64,000 bases of DNA from NCBI GenBank assembly GCA_963839515.1, contig CAWIVN010000019.1:186001-250000 (forward strand). The letters run 5' to 3'. The DNA comes from Fredericiella sp963839515. GTDB lineage: Bacteria; Chloroflexota; Anaerolineae; Caldilineales; Caldilineaceae. The translations under genes were made by a program, and so were the position numbers. The notes below the pieces were generated by a model. The model did not search any database and was not told the origin of the DNA. It was given only the letters and a program-made list of their open reading frames with translations. Numbering within the stretch: the stretch's first letter is position 1; each line of letters starts with the position of its first letter. Below are positions 1-7,471 of the stretch, one piece after another.

Positions 1-558
1 ATCTTCGCCGGTCGCAGATTGAGACGGCGCACCAGTGGTTTGCGTGATCGGAGCGGCAGGCGCCGAGCGAACCATCTTGCGGGTACGCGAATAAACAAAC
101 AATCCTCCGGCGACGATGGCCACGACAGGCAGCACCCAGGCAAGCCAGTTGAAGCCCTCCATGGGCGGTTCACCCAAGACCTGGGGTCCATACTGGGCGA
201 CAAAATAGTTCTTGATCGTCTGTACGTCCGTGCCCTGCGCCAGTTTCTGCCCGATCACTTCTTTCATCTGGCTGCAAGCCTTGAGTTCGCAAGCATCCAA
301 GCGGACCCCGGAACACAAGGGGCACCACAGCTGCTTTGCAACATCATTGATTTGGTCAGGACCCACTGTTGCGGCCCCTGCAGCCCCTGTAGCTGCAGCC
401 GGCTCCTCAACGGGTGCGGAGGTTGCAGTCGAGTCCTGTGCGCGTACCAACTGTGTCAACGACAAACATGCCAAGGCGGCGCCGGCCAGTAAGGCGATCA
501 AGAATATGCGAAGAGTAACGCGAGGATAAAACGGAAGTGCTGCAAAAGTATGCTTCAT
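1..558 (-). CDS. ccmH: Cytochrome c maturation protein CcmH (partial, C-terminus off window)
   Basis: Translating the minus strand from ATG at 558 gives an open frame of 186 codons reaching the left edge without a stop. It has a cleavable N-terminal hydrophobic segment (about residues 14-35), an Ala/Thr-rich linker, then the CcmH core with the CPLC motif in LWCPLCSGVRLDAC and the downstream helix QMKEVIGQKLAQG. A membrane helix follows (WLAWVLPVVAIVAGGLFVY), ending in basic residues. In the family the CPxC thiols reduce apocytochrome or CcmG disulfides before heme ligation. This placement fits the multiheme cytochrome genes upstream on the same strand. Two extra cysteines (DAC, KAC) follow the motif. 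The gene is separated from the decaheme gene by a terminator-like hairpin, so it may have its own promoter. The remaining ccm genes, if linked, would lie left of the window. Confidence 0.85.
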   Translation of the reverse strand, partial: MKHTFAALPFYPRVTLRIFLIALLAGAALACLSLTQLVRAQDSTATSAPVEEPAAATGAAGAATVGPDQINDVAKQLWCPLCSGVRLDACELKACSQMKEVIGQKLAQGTDVQTIKNYFVAQYGPQVLGEPPMEGFNWLAWVLPVVAIVAGGLFVYSRTRKMVRSAPAAPITQTTGAPSQSATGED

Positions 559-675
559 AATCTTAAAGGGAGAACCACCGTATAATTTGCCTGAGCAGAT
601 ACAGGCTGCAAACGCAGCTAGTATATCACAATTCACAGATTACTGTCTTTTTTGAACTTCCTCGACCATTGTTGA

Positions 676-709
676 AAACAAGACCGGGTACGTTACCCGC
701 ACCCGGTCT
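676..709 (-). terminator. Rho-independent terminator after the decaheme cytochrome gene
   Basis: A perfect 9-bp inverted repeat (agaccgggt at 681-689, acccggtct at 701-709) lies 36 nt downstream of the decaheme stop codon. Read on the minus strand it is followed by the T-rich run TTGTTTT. The 11-nt loop is itself GC-rich. Confidence 0.65.
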
Positions 710-744
710 GTTGTACGTCAAGGTATGAGTGTCAGCTATACCAG

Positions 745-2907
745 TTACTCGGACTCGGGTCGGGTCATGCCGGACACATCGCCACCAATGCTCTCAATGC
801 TGTCGTACAGGGTCTGGATGATGTACTGACCATTGTGAGCAAAGGCGCCAGGGTCCTTACCCGAATACTGATAGTTGTAGGCCGACCGCAGCAAGCGCGG
901 CGTCCAGGTGTTGAAGGCGTTGTCCGAGTTGATCTCCTCGGGATCCGCCGCGCCGTTAGCATTGGTGTCGAAGAAGAAGTATGGATAGCTGGCGTCGGAG
1001 TAGACAATGCCCTTGCCGACGGTATCTGTCGCATACTGCTGCATCGCTGCAATGAGTGTGTCACGCATGCTCTGGATCTCGACGTAGATTCCTTCCGAGT
1101 CGTCACCATTCCCGTCATAGTCGACGAGATTGTAACGAATCGACTGGAGATCTTCCTTCGCGGTCACTTCTTCGTGGCACTCCGTGCAGCTTTCCCAATC
1201 AACTTCCTGCGTATGTGCGCTGTGGCAGTCCGTGCAGTTGTTCGGGCCGCTGTCACCACCGTGCTGGAAGAAGCCGACGTACGTCTTGTCTGCGTACTCA
1301 TACGCACCCTTCGCTTCAGTGCCGTAGCGGGTCGCGCCGGCAGCAAAGTAATGGGGGTTGAGGAAGCGCAAGCTCTCGGCTTGTGTGTCGTCCTCGGTGT
1401 CGCCGATCAGCTTGTTCATGGAGACGGTCGACTCACGGCCCTGGTGGCAGTTCATGCACAGGTTCGTGTCCGCGTCACCACTGTCGATCACGGCGCCGCT
1501 CGGGAACTTCACATCCGTGGTCTCGTAGCGTGTGAATTCCTGCAGGTCGTTGTGGCACGTTGCACACTGGAAGCCATTGGCCGGGTGCTGCGACACGACT
1601 GCGCCTTCGTTAATGAACTGGGGCAGACCGCCGGCACTGTGGCACTTGGCGCAACTGCCGGGCACAACACCTTCTGCGTCCCAGTGGCGGAAGGCTTCCG
1701 CCGAGCCGGCAAAGTGACCGGAATCGTTGCGGTTCAGGGCCGCCATGTCAACCGGCTCCGCCAGCTTGGTGTTCAAGTCCTCGATCGAGTCGTACAGCAA
1801 CTGGATGATGTACTTGCCGCCATGTGCAAAGGCGCCGGGGTCCTTGATTGATGTCTGGTAGTTGTACGCAGCCTTCAACAAGCGCGGCGTCCAAGCATCA
1901 AAGCTGCCTTCACCCTCGTCAATCGCGCCGTTGGCGTCAGCATCCAGGAAGAAGTACGGGTAGGAAGCCGCATCATAGAGGATGGCCTTCCCCGTCACTT
2001 CATTAGCATAAGCCTGAATTGCTTGGAGCAGGACATCCTGCAGTCCAGCCAGTTCAAAGGAGATGCCTTCCTCGATATCGCCATTGCCGTTGTAGTCCAC
2101 TTCGGAGCCGGCCATGCGGACGTTCTTCAGGTCCTCAACGGTGTTGACATCTTCATGGCAGCCCTTGCACTCCTCAACCTTGACTTCCAAGGTGTGCGAG
2201 TTGTGGCATTCGATGCATGTTGTAAAGCCCTCAACATGGGCAAACATGCCATCGTATGCCTTGCCATCGTACTCATATCCACCCTTAGCCAGCGTGCCGT
2301 ACTTGGTCGCGGCGGCTGCAAAGTAGTGGATATTCTTGAACCCAAGTTCCTCGCTCGGCGTATCGTCGTCCGCTACTGCGGCGTCGGTGATCGCCTGGTC
2401 AACGCTTACCTTGGATTCACGGCCTTGGTGGCACTCCATGCAGCGTGATTCATCGCCCAAACCAGAGATGACCAGGCCGCTGGGCATGGTAACACTGTCT
2501 TTCACAAGCGTGACGTCGTTGTGACACGCTACACAGTCGACAACCGTGCCAATGGGCGCCGGGGCGTCCACCTTGCCAGCTTCGCTGCCATCCACACCCA
2601 AGAAGTCCTGGTATCCGGGACTACTGTGGCACTTTGCGCAGTCGGCAGGCACTTCAGCCGGGTCTTCCTCGTTCCAATGGTTGAAGGCTTCGGCAGTGGT
2701 ATCTGCGTGGCCGGAACCCATCCATGCGTCCAGGAACGGGACTGTGACAGTGAGCGTACCGGTGGCGTCGCCTTCCTGAGCAGGAGCGGCGAGGAACCCC
2801 GATGAGGCATCGGCCGCTTGGGCCGACCCGTACGACACTAGCATAGCAACACATAGCACGACGACCACGCCCGCGAGAAATAGGACACGTTTCACTTGAA
2901 CCCCCAT
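745..2907 (-). CDS. Secreted decaheme cytochrome c with duplicated pentaheme halves and EF-hand-like loops
   Basis: The protein has ten CxxCH heme-binding motifs, arranged as two homologous pentaheme halves: CAKCH, CVACH, CMECH, CIECH, CKGCH, then CAKCH, CATCH, CMNCH, CTDCH, CTECH. Each half continues into a similar region with PYFFLDADANG or PYFFFDTNANG, then WTPRLLKAAYNYQ or WTPRLLRSAYNYQ. The loops DADANGAIDEGE and DTNANGAADPEE match the EF-hand/dockerin calcium-loop pattern. An N-terminal signal peptide ends near YGSAQA. There is no C-terminal anchor, so export to the cell surface or periplasm is inferred. The ATG at 2907 gives the best signal peptide; an upstream GTG at 2955 and a GTG at 2895 are alternatives. 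It sits just downstream of the cytochrome b gene and probably accepts or delivers electrons for that island. The substrate is unknown, and no CxxCK catalytic heme motif is present. Confidence 0.85.
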   Translation of the reverse strand: MGVQVKRVLFLAGVVVVLCVAMLVSYGSAQAADASSGFLAAPAQEGDATGTLTVTVPFLDAWMGSGHADTTAEAFNHWNEEDPAEVPADCAKCHSSPGYQDFLGVDGSEAGKVDAPAPIGTVVDCVACHNDVTLVKDSVTMPSGLVISGLGDESRCMECHQGRESKVSVDQAITDAAVADDDTPSEELGFKNIHYFAAAATKYGTLAKGGYEYDGKAYDGMFAHVEGFTTCIECHNSHTLEVKVEECKGCHEDVNTVEDLKNVRMAGSEVDYNGNGDIEEGISFELAGLQDVLLQAIQAYANEVTGKAILYDAASYPYFFLDADANGAIDEGEGSFDAWTPRLLKAAYNYQTSIKDPGAFAHGGKYIIQLLYDSIEDLNTKLAEPVDMAALNRNDSGHFAGSAEAFRHWDAEGVVPGSCAKCHSAGGLPQFINEGAVVSQHPANGFQCATCHNDLQEFTRYETTDVKFPSGAVIDSGDADTNLCMNCHQGRESTVSMNKLIGDTEDDTQAESLRFLNPHYFAAGATRYGTEAKGAYEYADKTYVGFFQHGGDSGPNNCTDCHSAHTQEVDWESCTECHEEVTAKEDLQSIRYNLVDYDGNGDDSEGIYVEIQSMRDTLIAAMQQYATDTVGKGIVYSDASYPYFFFDTNANGAADPEEINSDNAFNTWTPRLLRSAYNYQYSGKDPGAFAHNGQYIIQTLYDSIESIGGDVSGMTRPESE

Positions 2908-3177
2908 TTCCTTTGTGACGGTCTTACAAAACAAGATAAGATCGAACGGACTCACGATGCTGTCTGTGTTTTGTCAAGCTGCTCCTTTCCTTGCGCGCAT
3001 GGCGCTACATGGCTATAGCTAGTCAACCAGACCGCTGACACTCACACGAATACACAATACAGCTTACGGAAGCCGGTTTGGGGGCACTACGCATGGGACG
3101 TTATAATTTTACACCACAATGTGCCCCAATACAAGCTTACCTCGAGAGCCCGCCTTCCCGCCTGTTTACGGTTGCAT

Positions 3178-4101
3178 TCAGGGGACCGGATTCGGCGCTG
3201 CTGGAACAAATGCCTCAATGTTTTCGGTTGGTATAGTCCGAATCGCCGTCTGCTCATAAGCTACGAACAGATACAAGCCGAGGAGCAGCGCCAGCGACAA
3301 TGCCACGGCAAACGGGACAAAAACGCGCATTCGCCGACGTTGCGCGGCAGCATCCGGCGCCAGGCTCGTTCTGCCCGCTTCGATCTGTGCCAGTTCCTGT
3401 GGGTGTTCTTCTACCATCTCGTGACGCGAAATGTCACCTGTAAACATGCTCTTATTAAAGTGCTTCAGGTGCACGTTATAGAAGTGCCACGTGATGATTG
3501 ACAACACGGCCAACAGTGCTTCGCCACCGTGTGCAGCTTTTGCGGCCGGTATGAACTCACCGGGCAAAAACGAGGTTGTGGCGATTGGATTCCACAACAT
3601 AAAGCCGGTGATAGCCATGATGACGGTACCCCAAATGACCGCCCAGTACTCCACCTTTTCACCAAATGTGTAGCGACCCATCTTGGGCGCCAATTTGAAC
3701 AGACCAATGTTGTGGCCAAGCGTTTGCAGCGCATCTTTCACGTCCTGCCATCCAGGCAGCATCGTCATCGCCACTCGTTTGACGTAGATGCGATAGGCGA
3801 CGGCGACAAAGTGATAGATGGTGACGGCCAGCAGAATTACAGCCGCATAACGATGGATGAGACGGGTAGTCTCAATGCCGCCCATGGCGCCAATCATGGT
3901 TGTCGCCCATGGCTGGGCCGAATACTTCTGCGGCAGGCCCGTGACGCCGAGCACCGTGAAACTTACCAAGAGCAGTATGTGTTCCAGCCGCTGGAAGACG
4001 TTAAAACGTTGGTACGCATGAGGCTTGGGGGACACATGCATAGCCGACTGAGCCGATTCGGGCGCTTGCTCCTGTTGCTGTGCTACTTGTTGCTGTATCA
4101 T
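3178..4101 (-). CDS. Membrane-bound di-heme cytochrome b (formate dehydrogenase gamma / NapC-partner type)
   Basis: A 307-residue polytopic protein with about five hydrophobic helices and histidines placed as in b-type cytochromes that pair with multiheme oxidoreductases: RLEHILLLVSF, LIHRYAAVILLAVTIYH and ITWHFYNVHLKHF. After a cytoplasmic stretch a last helix (residues about 265-285) precedes a short C-terminal tail. The start ATG at 4101 overlaps the stop of the 15-heme gene (ATGA), indicating translational coupling. A longer in-frame extension upstream reads through the neighbouring gene and is not credible. Family knowledge suggests it exchanges electrons between menaquinol and periplasmic hemes. 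It has an unusual Gln-rich N-terminus. It could equally be described as a cytochrome b561-like domain protein. Confidence 0.8.
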   Translation of the reverse strand: MIQQQVAQQQEQAPESAQSAMHVSPKPHAYQRFNVFQRLEHILLLVSFTVLGVTGLPQKYSAQPWATTMIGAMGGIETTRLIHRYAAVILLAVTIYHFVAVAYRIYVKRVAMTMLPGWQDVKDALQTLGHNIGLFKLAPKMGRYTFGEKVEYWAVIWGTVIMAITGFMLWNPIATTSFLPGEFIPAAKAAHGGEALLAVLSIITWHFYNVHLKHFNKSMFTGDISRHEMVEEHPQELAQIEAGRTSLAPDAAAQRRRMRVFVPFAVALSLALLLGLYLFVAYEQTAIRTIPTENIEAFVPAAPNPVP

Positions 4102-5774
4102 AATTCTTTGTGCTTTCCCCCACGGATGCGCTCCCATAAACGCCGGAAGATGTCCGTACCGATAAAGAGGAGGAAACCGCTGACAGTGAGCGGAATCAAA
4201 ATCATATAAAAGAGGTCGACAAAGTATACGAGCGGATTGTGCTGCAGGGAGGGCTTGAAATGGCTCGTCCAAGCATCAGGAAAATTCGCCGTAGCATCCG
4301 GGTGGCATTTTTGACACGTGACCAATAGGTTTTCCTTGACTACCTGAGAGCCTTCATCCTTGGTAGCCTTTATGTTGTGGATACCATGACAGTCATAGCA
4401 AACCGCTTTGTTTGTTTCCTGCTCCGGATGCTGTTTTTCGAACAGTTCGACCGTCGTGCCGTGGAAGTCGGCGACATACGTATTAAACACATCCGTCGAG
4501 ATGTTGTATTTCGCCATCCTGGCGGCGTCAGCATGGCATTTGCCACACATCTCAGGCGAATTTGAACGGAATGCTGACGTGGTGGGATCGGCGATGTTGT
4601 GCACGCCGTGACAGTCAGTACACACTGGCACGTCTGGGTTGTCGTCGCCCAGCAGCGCCTCGCCATGCACGCTGTGGGCATATTGGTCGTTAATTGTCGA
4701 GTGGCACTTCCCACAGGTTTGAGACACGCGTTCGCGCGGTTTATCAGGGTCCTGGATGGCATGATTTCCATGGCAGTCAAAGCAAGTCGCCGCATCCAGA
4801 TTGCCGTTGGCGATGGCCTTTTCGTGCACCCCATCTGCCTGGCGGTGTGCGATCTCCTCGTGACATTCAGCGCAAACCTGTTCCATGTTCACCGTCAATT
4901 CGCGGCGCGACGTTGCATCGAGGTCTGGGTGCGGGAAGCCGTTAAATGCCTGGCTTTTATGACAGTCTGTGCACTCCAAGGACTGGTATTTTTGTCCGTC
5001 GACCACACGCGTGCCGTGCACGGAGGAAATTACGTCAGAGGCATGCACCTCAAGGCTAACGGTTTCACCCGAGGAGAGAGTGAGTTGCCGCGTCATCAGG
5101 CTGTGACACGTCTTGCATTTCGCATCTGCCGACTGCGGCTCGCTGGCATGGCAGGTCTGGCAGGTTTGGTTGGGCTGCAAGTTGGCGACGAGCTCGTCAT
5201 GGACGCTTTGGACCTTTGGATCGTCATAGCTTTGATGACAGCTCTTGCAGGTTCCGATTGGATCAGCACTCATCGCTGCTGCTGGAGCTACAGCATGGCC
5301 GCCATGGCAATCTACGCACGAGGGGATATTGGGGTTGTCCTGCGACTGCAAATGGCCGGGATTATGCAGTGAAGCCGGCTCGTGACACTGCTCACAAGTG
5401 GTGGCAATGTCAGACTTGAACTCGTCAAGCGTCAATTCCCCAGCGGTCTGGTGGGGATAGAGATAACGGCGGCGATCTTGATGGCAGTCGGTACAATAGA
5501 CTGGTTGCGCAGCATCGTCGCCGTGGACCGATGCGGCCAGCGTATCAAGGTCTACCGTGGCAGTCACGACTTCCCCCGATGCAAACGCATGCTGGCCGGT
5601 GGTATCGACGTGACAAAGCTTACAAGCCGTGTCGGGCGGCAGTGGTGGTTCTGCCTGCGCCTGGGCTGGAGACCACGCGAAGACAATTGCTAGGCCAACG
5701 ACAAAAGTCGCGACAAATAATGGTATTAGTCTTAAGACTGTGGTTGTGTTTCGGGCGCACCTGCATTGATCCAT
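4098..5774 (-). CDS. Membrane-anchored 15-heme cytochrome c
   Basis: The 558-residue product has an N-terminal export signal (hydrophobic residues about 14-35), fifteen CxxCH motifs and one C-terminal membrane helix (about 520-542) followed by basic residues. The hemes form a pattern. One pentaheme module begins CKLCH with SGEVVTATVDLDTLAASVHG. A second begins CKTCH with SGETVSLEVHASDVISSVHG. The remaining motifs include repeated CxDCHGxHNI units. The same pentaheme module opens the 13-heme protein. The tail anchor places the hemes outside the membrane. It overlaps the NapC-like gene by 43 nt at its start and the cytochrome b gene by 4 nt at its end. The start at ATG 5774 is assumed because no later plausible start precedes the signal peptide. 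Probable role: electron wire between the b-type cytochrome and extracellular cytochromes. Confidence 0.85.
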   Translation of the reverse strand: MDQCRCARNTTTVLRLIPLFVATFVVGLAIVFAWSPAQAQAEPPLPPDTACKLCHVDTTGQHAFASGEVVTATVDLDTLAASVHGDDAAQPVYCTDCHQDRRRYLYPHQTAGELTLDEFKSDIATTCEQCHEPASLHNPGHLQSQDNPNIPSCVDCHGGHAVAPAAAMSADPIGTCKSCHQSYDDPKVQSVHDELVANLQPNQTCQTCHASEPQSADAKCKTCHSLMTRQLTLSSGETVSLEVHASDVISSVHGTRVVDGQKYQSLECTDCHKSQAFNGFPHPDLDATSRRELTVNMEQVCAECHEEIAHRQADGVHEKAIANGNLDAATCFDCHGNHAIQDPDKPRERVSQTCGKCHSTINDQYAHSVHGEALLGDDNPDVPVCTDCHGVHNIADPTTSAFRSNSPEMCGKCHADAARMAKYNISTDVFNTYVADFHGTTVELFEKQHPEQETNKAVCYDCHGIHNIKATKDEGSQVVKENLLVTCQKCHPDATANFPDAWTSHFKPSLQHNPLVYFVDLFYMILIPLTVSGFLLFIGTDIFRRLWERIRGGKHKEL

Positions 5775-7471
5775 TGGATAATCCGTTCTAACTCTTCCGG
5801 CGGCAAGCTGTTGGGGTGCCCCTTGCGCTGGAGCTGAACCAACAAGCTTTCCTCCGCATTTCCTACTACAATTGCCGGCCCGAGATTGCCGCCAGCCATG
5901 ACTCCACTATAGGAGTCTAAATAAAGGCCCGCGGTACCCCCATGACACGACGCGCAACGCGCCTTCATGATTGGCCCGACATAGTCGTCCCAGGTCAAAG
6001 CCGCCTCTGATCCAGGCAGCGATTCAGACAACAAATTGGTCATTTCAACAATCTTCGATGCGCTAAAGCCCGCGTATTTCCAGTCGACAGCGTGGCAGTT
6101 GCTATTGGAACAGAAACTGGCGTCGCTTGTTCCACCTGGGTCGCTAACGGTGTGACATCCTTCGCAGGTGTCGTCAAACTCATAGCGGTGGCGAGCAATC
6201 CAGTTTGAATCTACATGCGACGCTGGCTCATATGGTTCGCTGAGCGCCATGTAGGCAGTGCTGCCATCCTGTGGCGCCTTACTTGGGATCGAATGGCATA
6301 GATTGCATTCGACGCGGATGCTTTCGCCCTGCTCATTCATATGCTTGCCATCGTGGCAACGGAAGCAGCCTGGCGAGTTCTTGTGACCAACATTATCGGG
6401 ATGCGTGTTCCAGTTGATCTCCATATCGGGATAGACCATCTTTTTGTACATAGTGTCTATTTCCTCGATGGCCTTATCAACCAAATCTTGATTAGCGCTA
6501 TAGTAGTCGGGCCAGTTCGTGGTGTAATACTGCTTGAGACCCTTGATGGCATTCGATGCATGGTCCATGGTGGGATACTCGCGTTCCATGATCGCCATGG
6601 CATTTTGCTTAAAGTATGGGATCTCGGGCGAAATCACGCCGCGCGCCATAGCATCGTCGATACCCTCGTCAGGTGACTTGAACTCGTGCGAGTTGCGATT
6701 GTGGCACGTCATGCAGTCCATCTTAACAGCACGACTAGCGTTTGTCTCGGCGAAGTCGTCTGGCAGGTTGGCTTCGATGTCGGTGAAGATCTCCGTCTCA
6801 CCGGTGTCCGCACGCGTGGCTTTCACCCACGGGATTTCCTGCTGCAGATGCGGGTCGTCGGTGTAGATATATTCAATGTCGTTTTCGATGTGCCAATGAA
6901 TGCCTTTACCGAGGCCCTCGCGTTGTGTGCCGCCACCGGTCTTGAAGGACAGATACGTTGTAGAGAGTTCATTGTTCTTGGCAGCGTCGTAGGTCTTAAT
7001 TTCCTTAACGCTGTTTTCTGAGAACTTCTCGGGGTTGTGGCACTTCTCGCACACTTGAGGTGCCGGTCGCAGGCCCTTGACATAGATAGGCGTCTCATAG
7101 TCGGCACCGGCGAATTTGATCACATGGCTGAGGTCATGCGCCTTACGGAAAAACTGAGTCGCAATCGTGGCGCGGCCGATGTGGCATTCAACGCATTTCA
7201 CTCTGGCATGTGGCGAGCTAGCGAACGACTCGTACTGCGGAGGCATCGTATGGCACACGAGGCCGCAGAACTCATTGCTGTTCGTGATTTCCCACCCTGC
7301 GCCGCCAACGGCGAAAGCTACTGCAAGAAAGCCGAGCAGCGAAGCGTAGGGCAGCATTCGACGCCCTACAGACGCACCGGGATCAGGCCAAAAGAAACGG
7401 CGGAGACCACGGCCCAAGCGGCGCATTCCAGTATCGATCCACTGCCCAAGGCGTGCGAACCAGTTAAACAT
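5732..7471 (-). CDS. NapC/NirT-like multiheme cytochrome c with C-terminal monoheme domain
   Basis: A 579-residue protein with a single N-terminal membrane helix (about residues 45-65), followed directly by the NapC/NirT-type motif FCGLVCHTMPP and SPHARVKCVECHIG. It has seven standard CxxCH sites, one CX3CH (CGLVCH) and one CX4CH (CSNSNCH), so up to nine c hemes. The last about 90 residues (RCASCHGG onward, ending ERIIQWINAGAPE) resemble the monoheme cytochrome domain seen in planctomycete-type cytochromes. NapC/NirT proteins oxidise menaquinol and pass electrons outward, which is the expected role here. ATG at 7471 has a good ribosome site (GGGGAGCGAGGA) and overlaps the upstream stop by 8 nt; the longer in-frame start at 7519 is less likely. 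The protein is longer than the usual 180-220 residue NapC. Confidence 0.82.
   Translation of the reverse strand: MFNWFARLGQWIDTGMRRLGRGLRRFFWPDPGASVGRRMLPYASLLGFLAVAFAVGGAGWEITNSNEFCGLVCHTMPPQYESFASSPHARVKCVECHIGRATIATQFFRKAHDLSHVIKFAGADYETPIYVKGLRPAPQVCEKCHNPEKFSENSVKEIKTYDAAKNNELSTTYLSFKTGGGTQREGLGKGIHWHIENDIEYIYTDDPHLQQEIPWVKATRADTGETEIFTDIEANLPDDFAETNASRAVKMDCMTCHNRNSHEFKSPDEGIDDAMARGVISPEIPYFKQNAMAIMEREYPTMDHASNAIKGLKQYYTTNWPDYYSANQDLVDKAIEEIDTMYKKMVYPDMEINWNTHPDNVGHKNSPGCFRCHDGKHMNEQGESIRVECNLCHSIPSKAPQDGSTAYMALSEPYEPASHVDSNWIARHRYEFDDTCEGCHTVSDPGGTSDASFCSNSNCHAVDWKYAGFSASKIVEMTNLLSESLPGSEAALTWDDYVGPIMKARCASCHGGTAGLYLDSYSGVMAGGNLGPAIVVGNAEESLLVQLQRKGHPNSLPPEELERIIQWINAGAPETQPQS

Noticed and set aside
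835..1851. Long + strand open frame opposite the decaheme cytochrome
   Set aside because: Antisense of CxxCH coding sequence with GC-biased codons; no ribosome site or recognisable domain.
2960..2980. TTGACA hexamer as -35 box for the decaheme gene
   Set aside because: No acceptable -10 at 16-18 nt spacing on the minus strand.
4599..5372. Long + strand open frame opposite the 15-heme gene
   Set aside because: Shadow of the opposite-strand gene; nothing supports translation.
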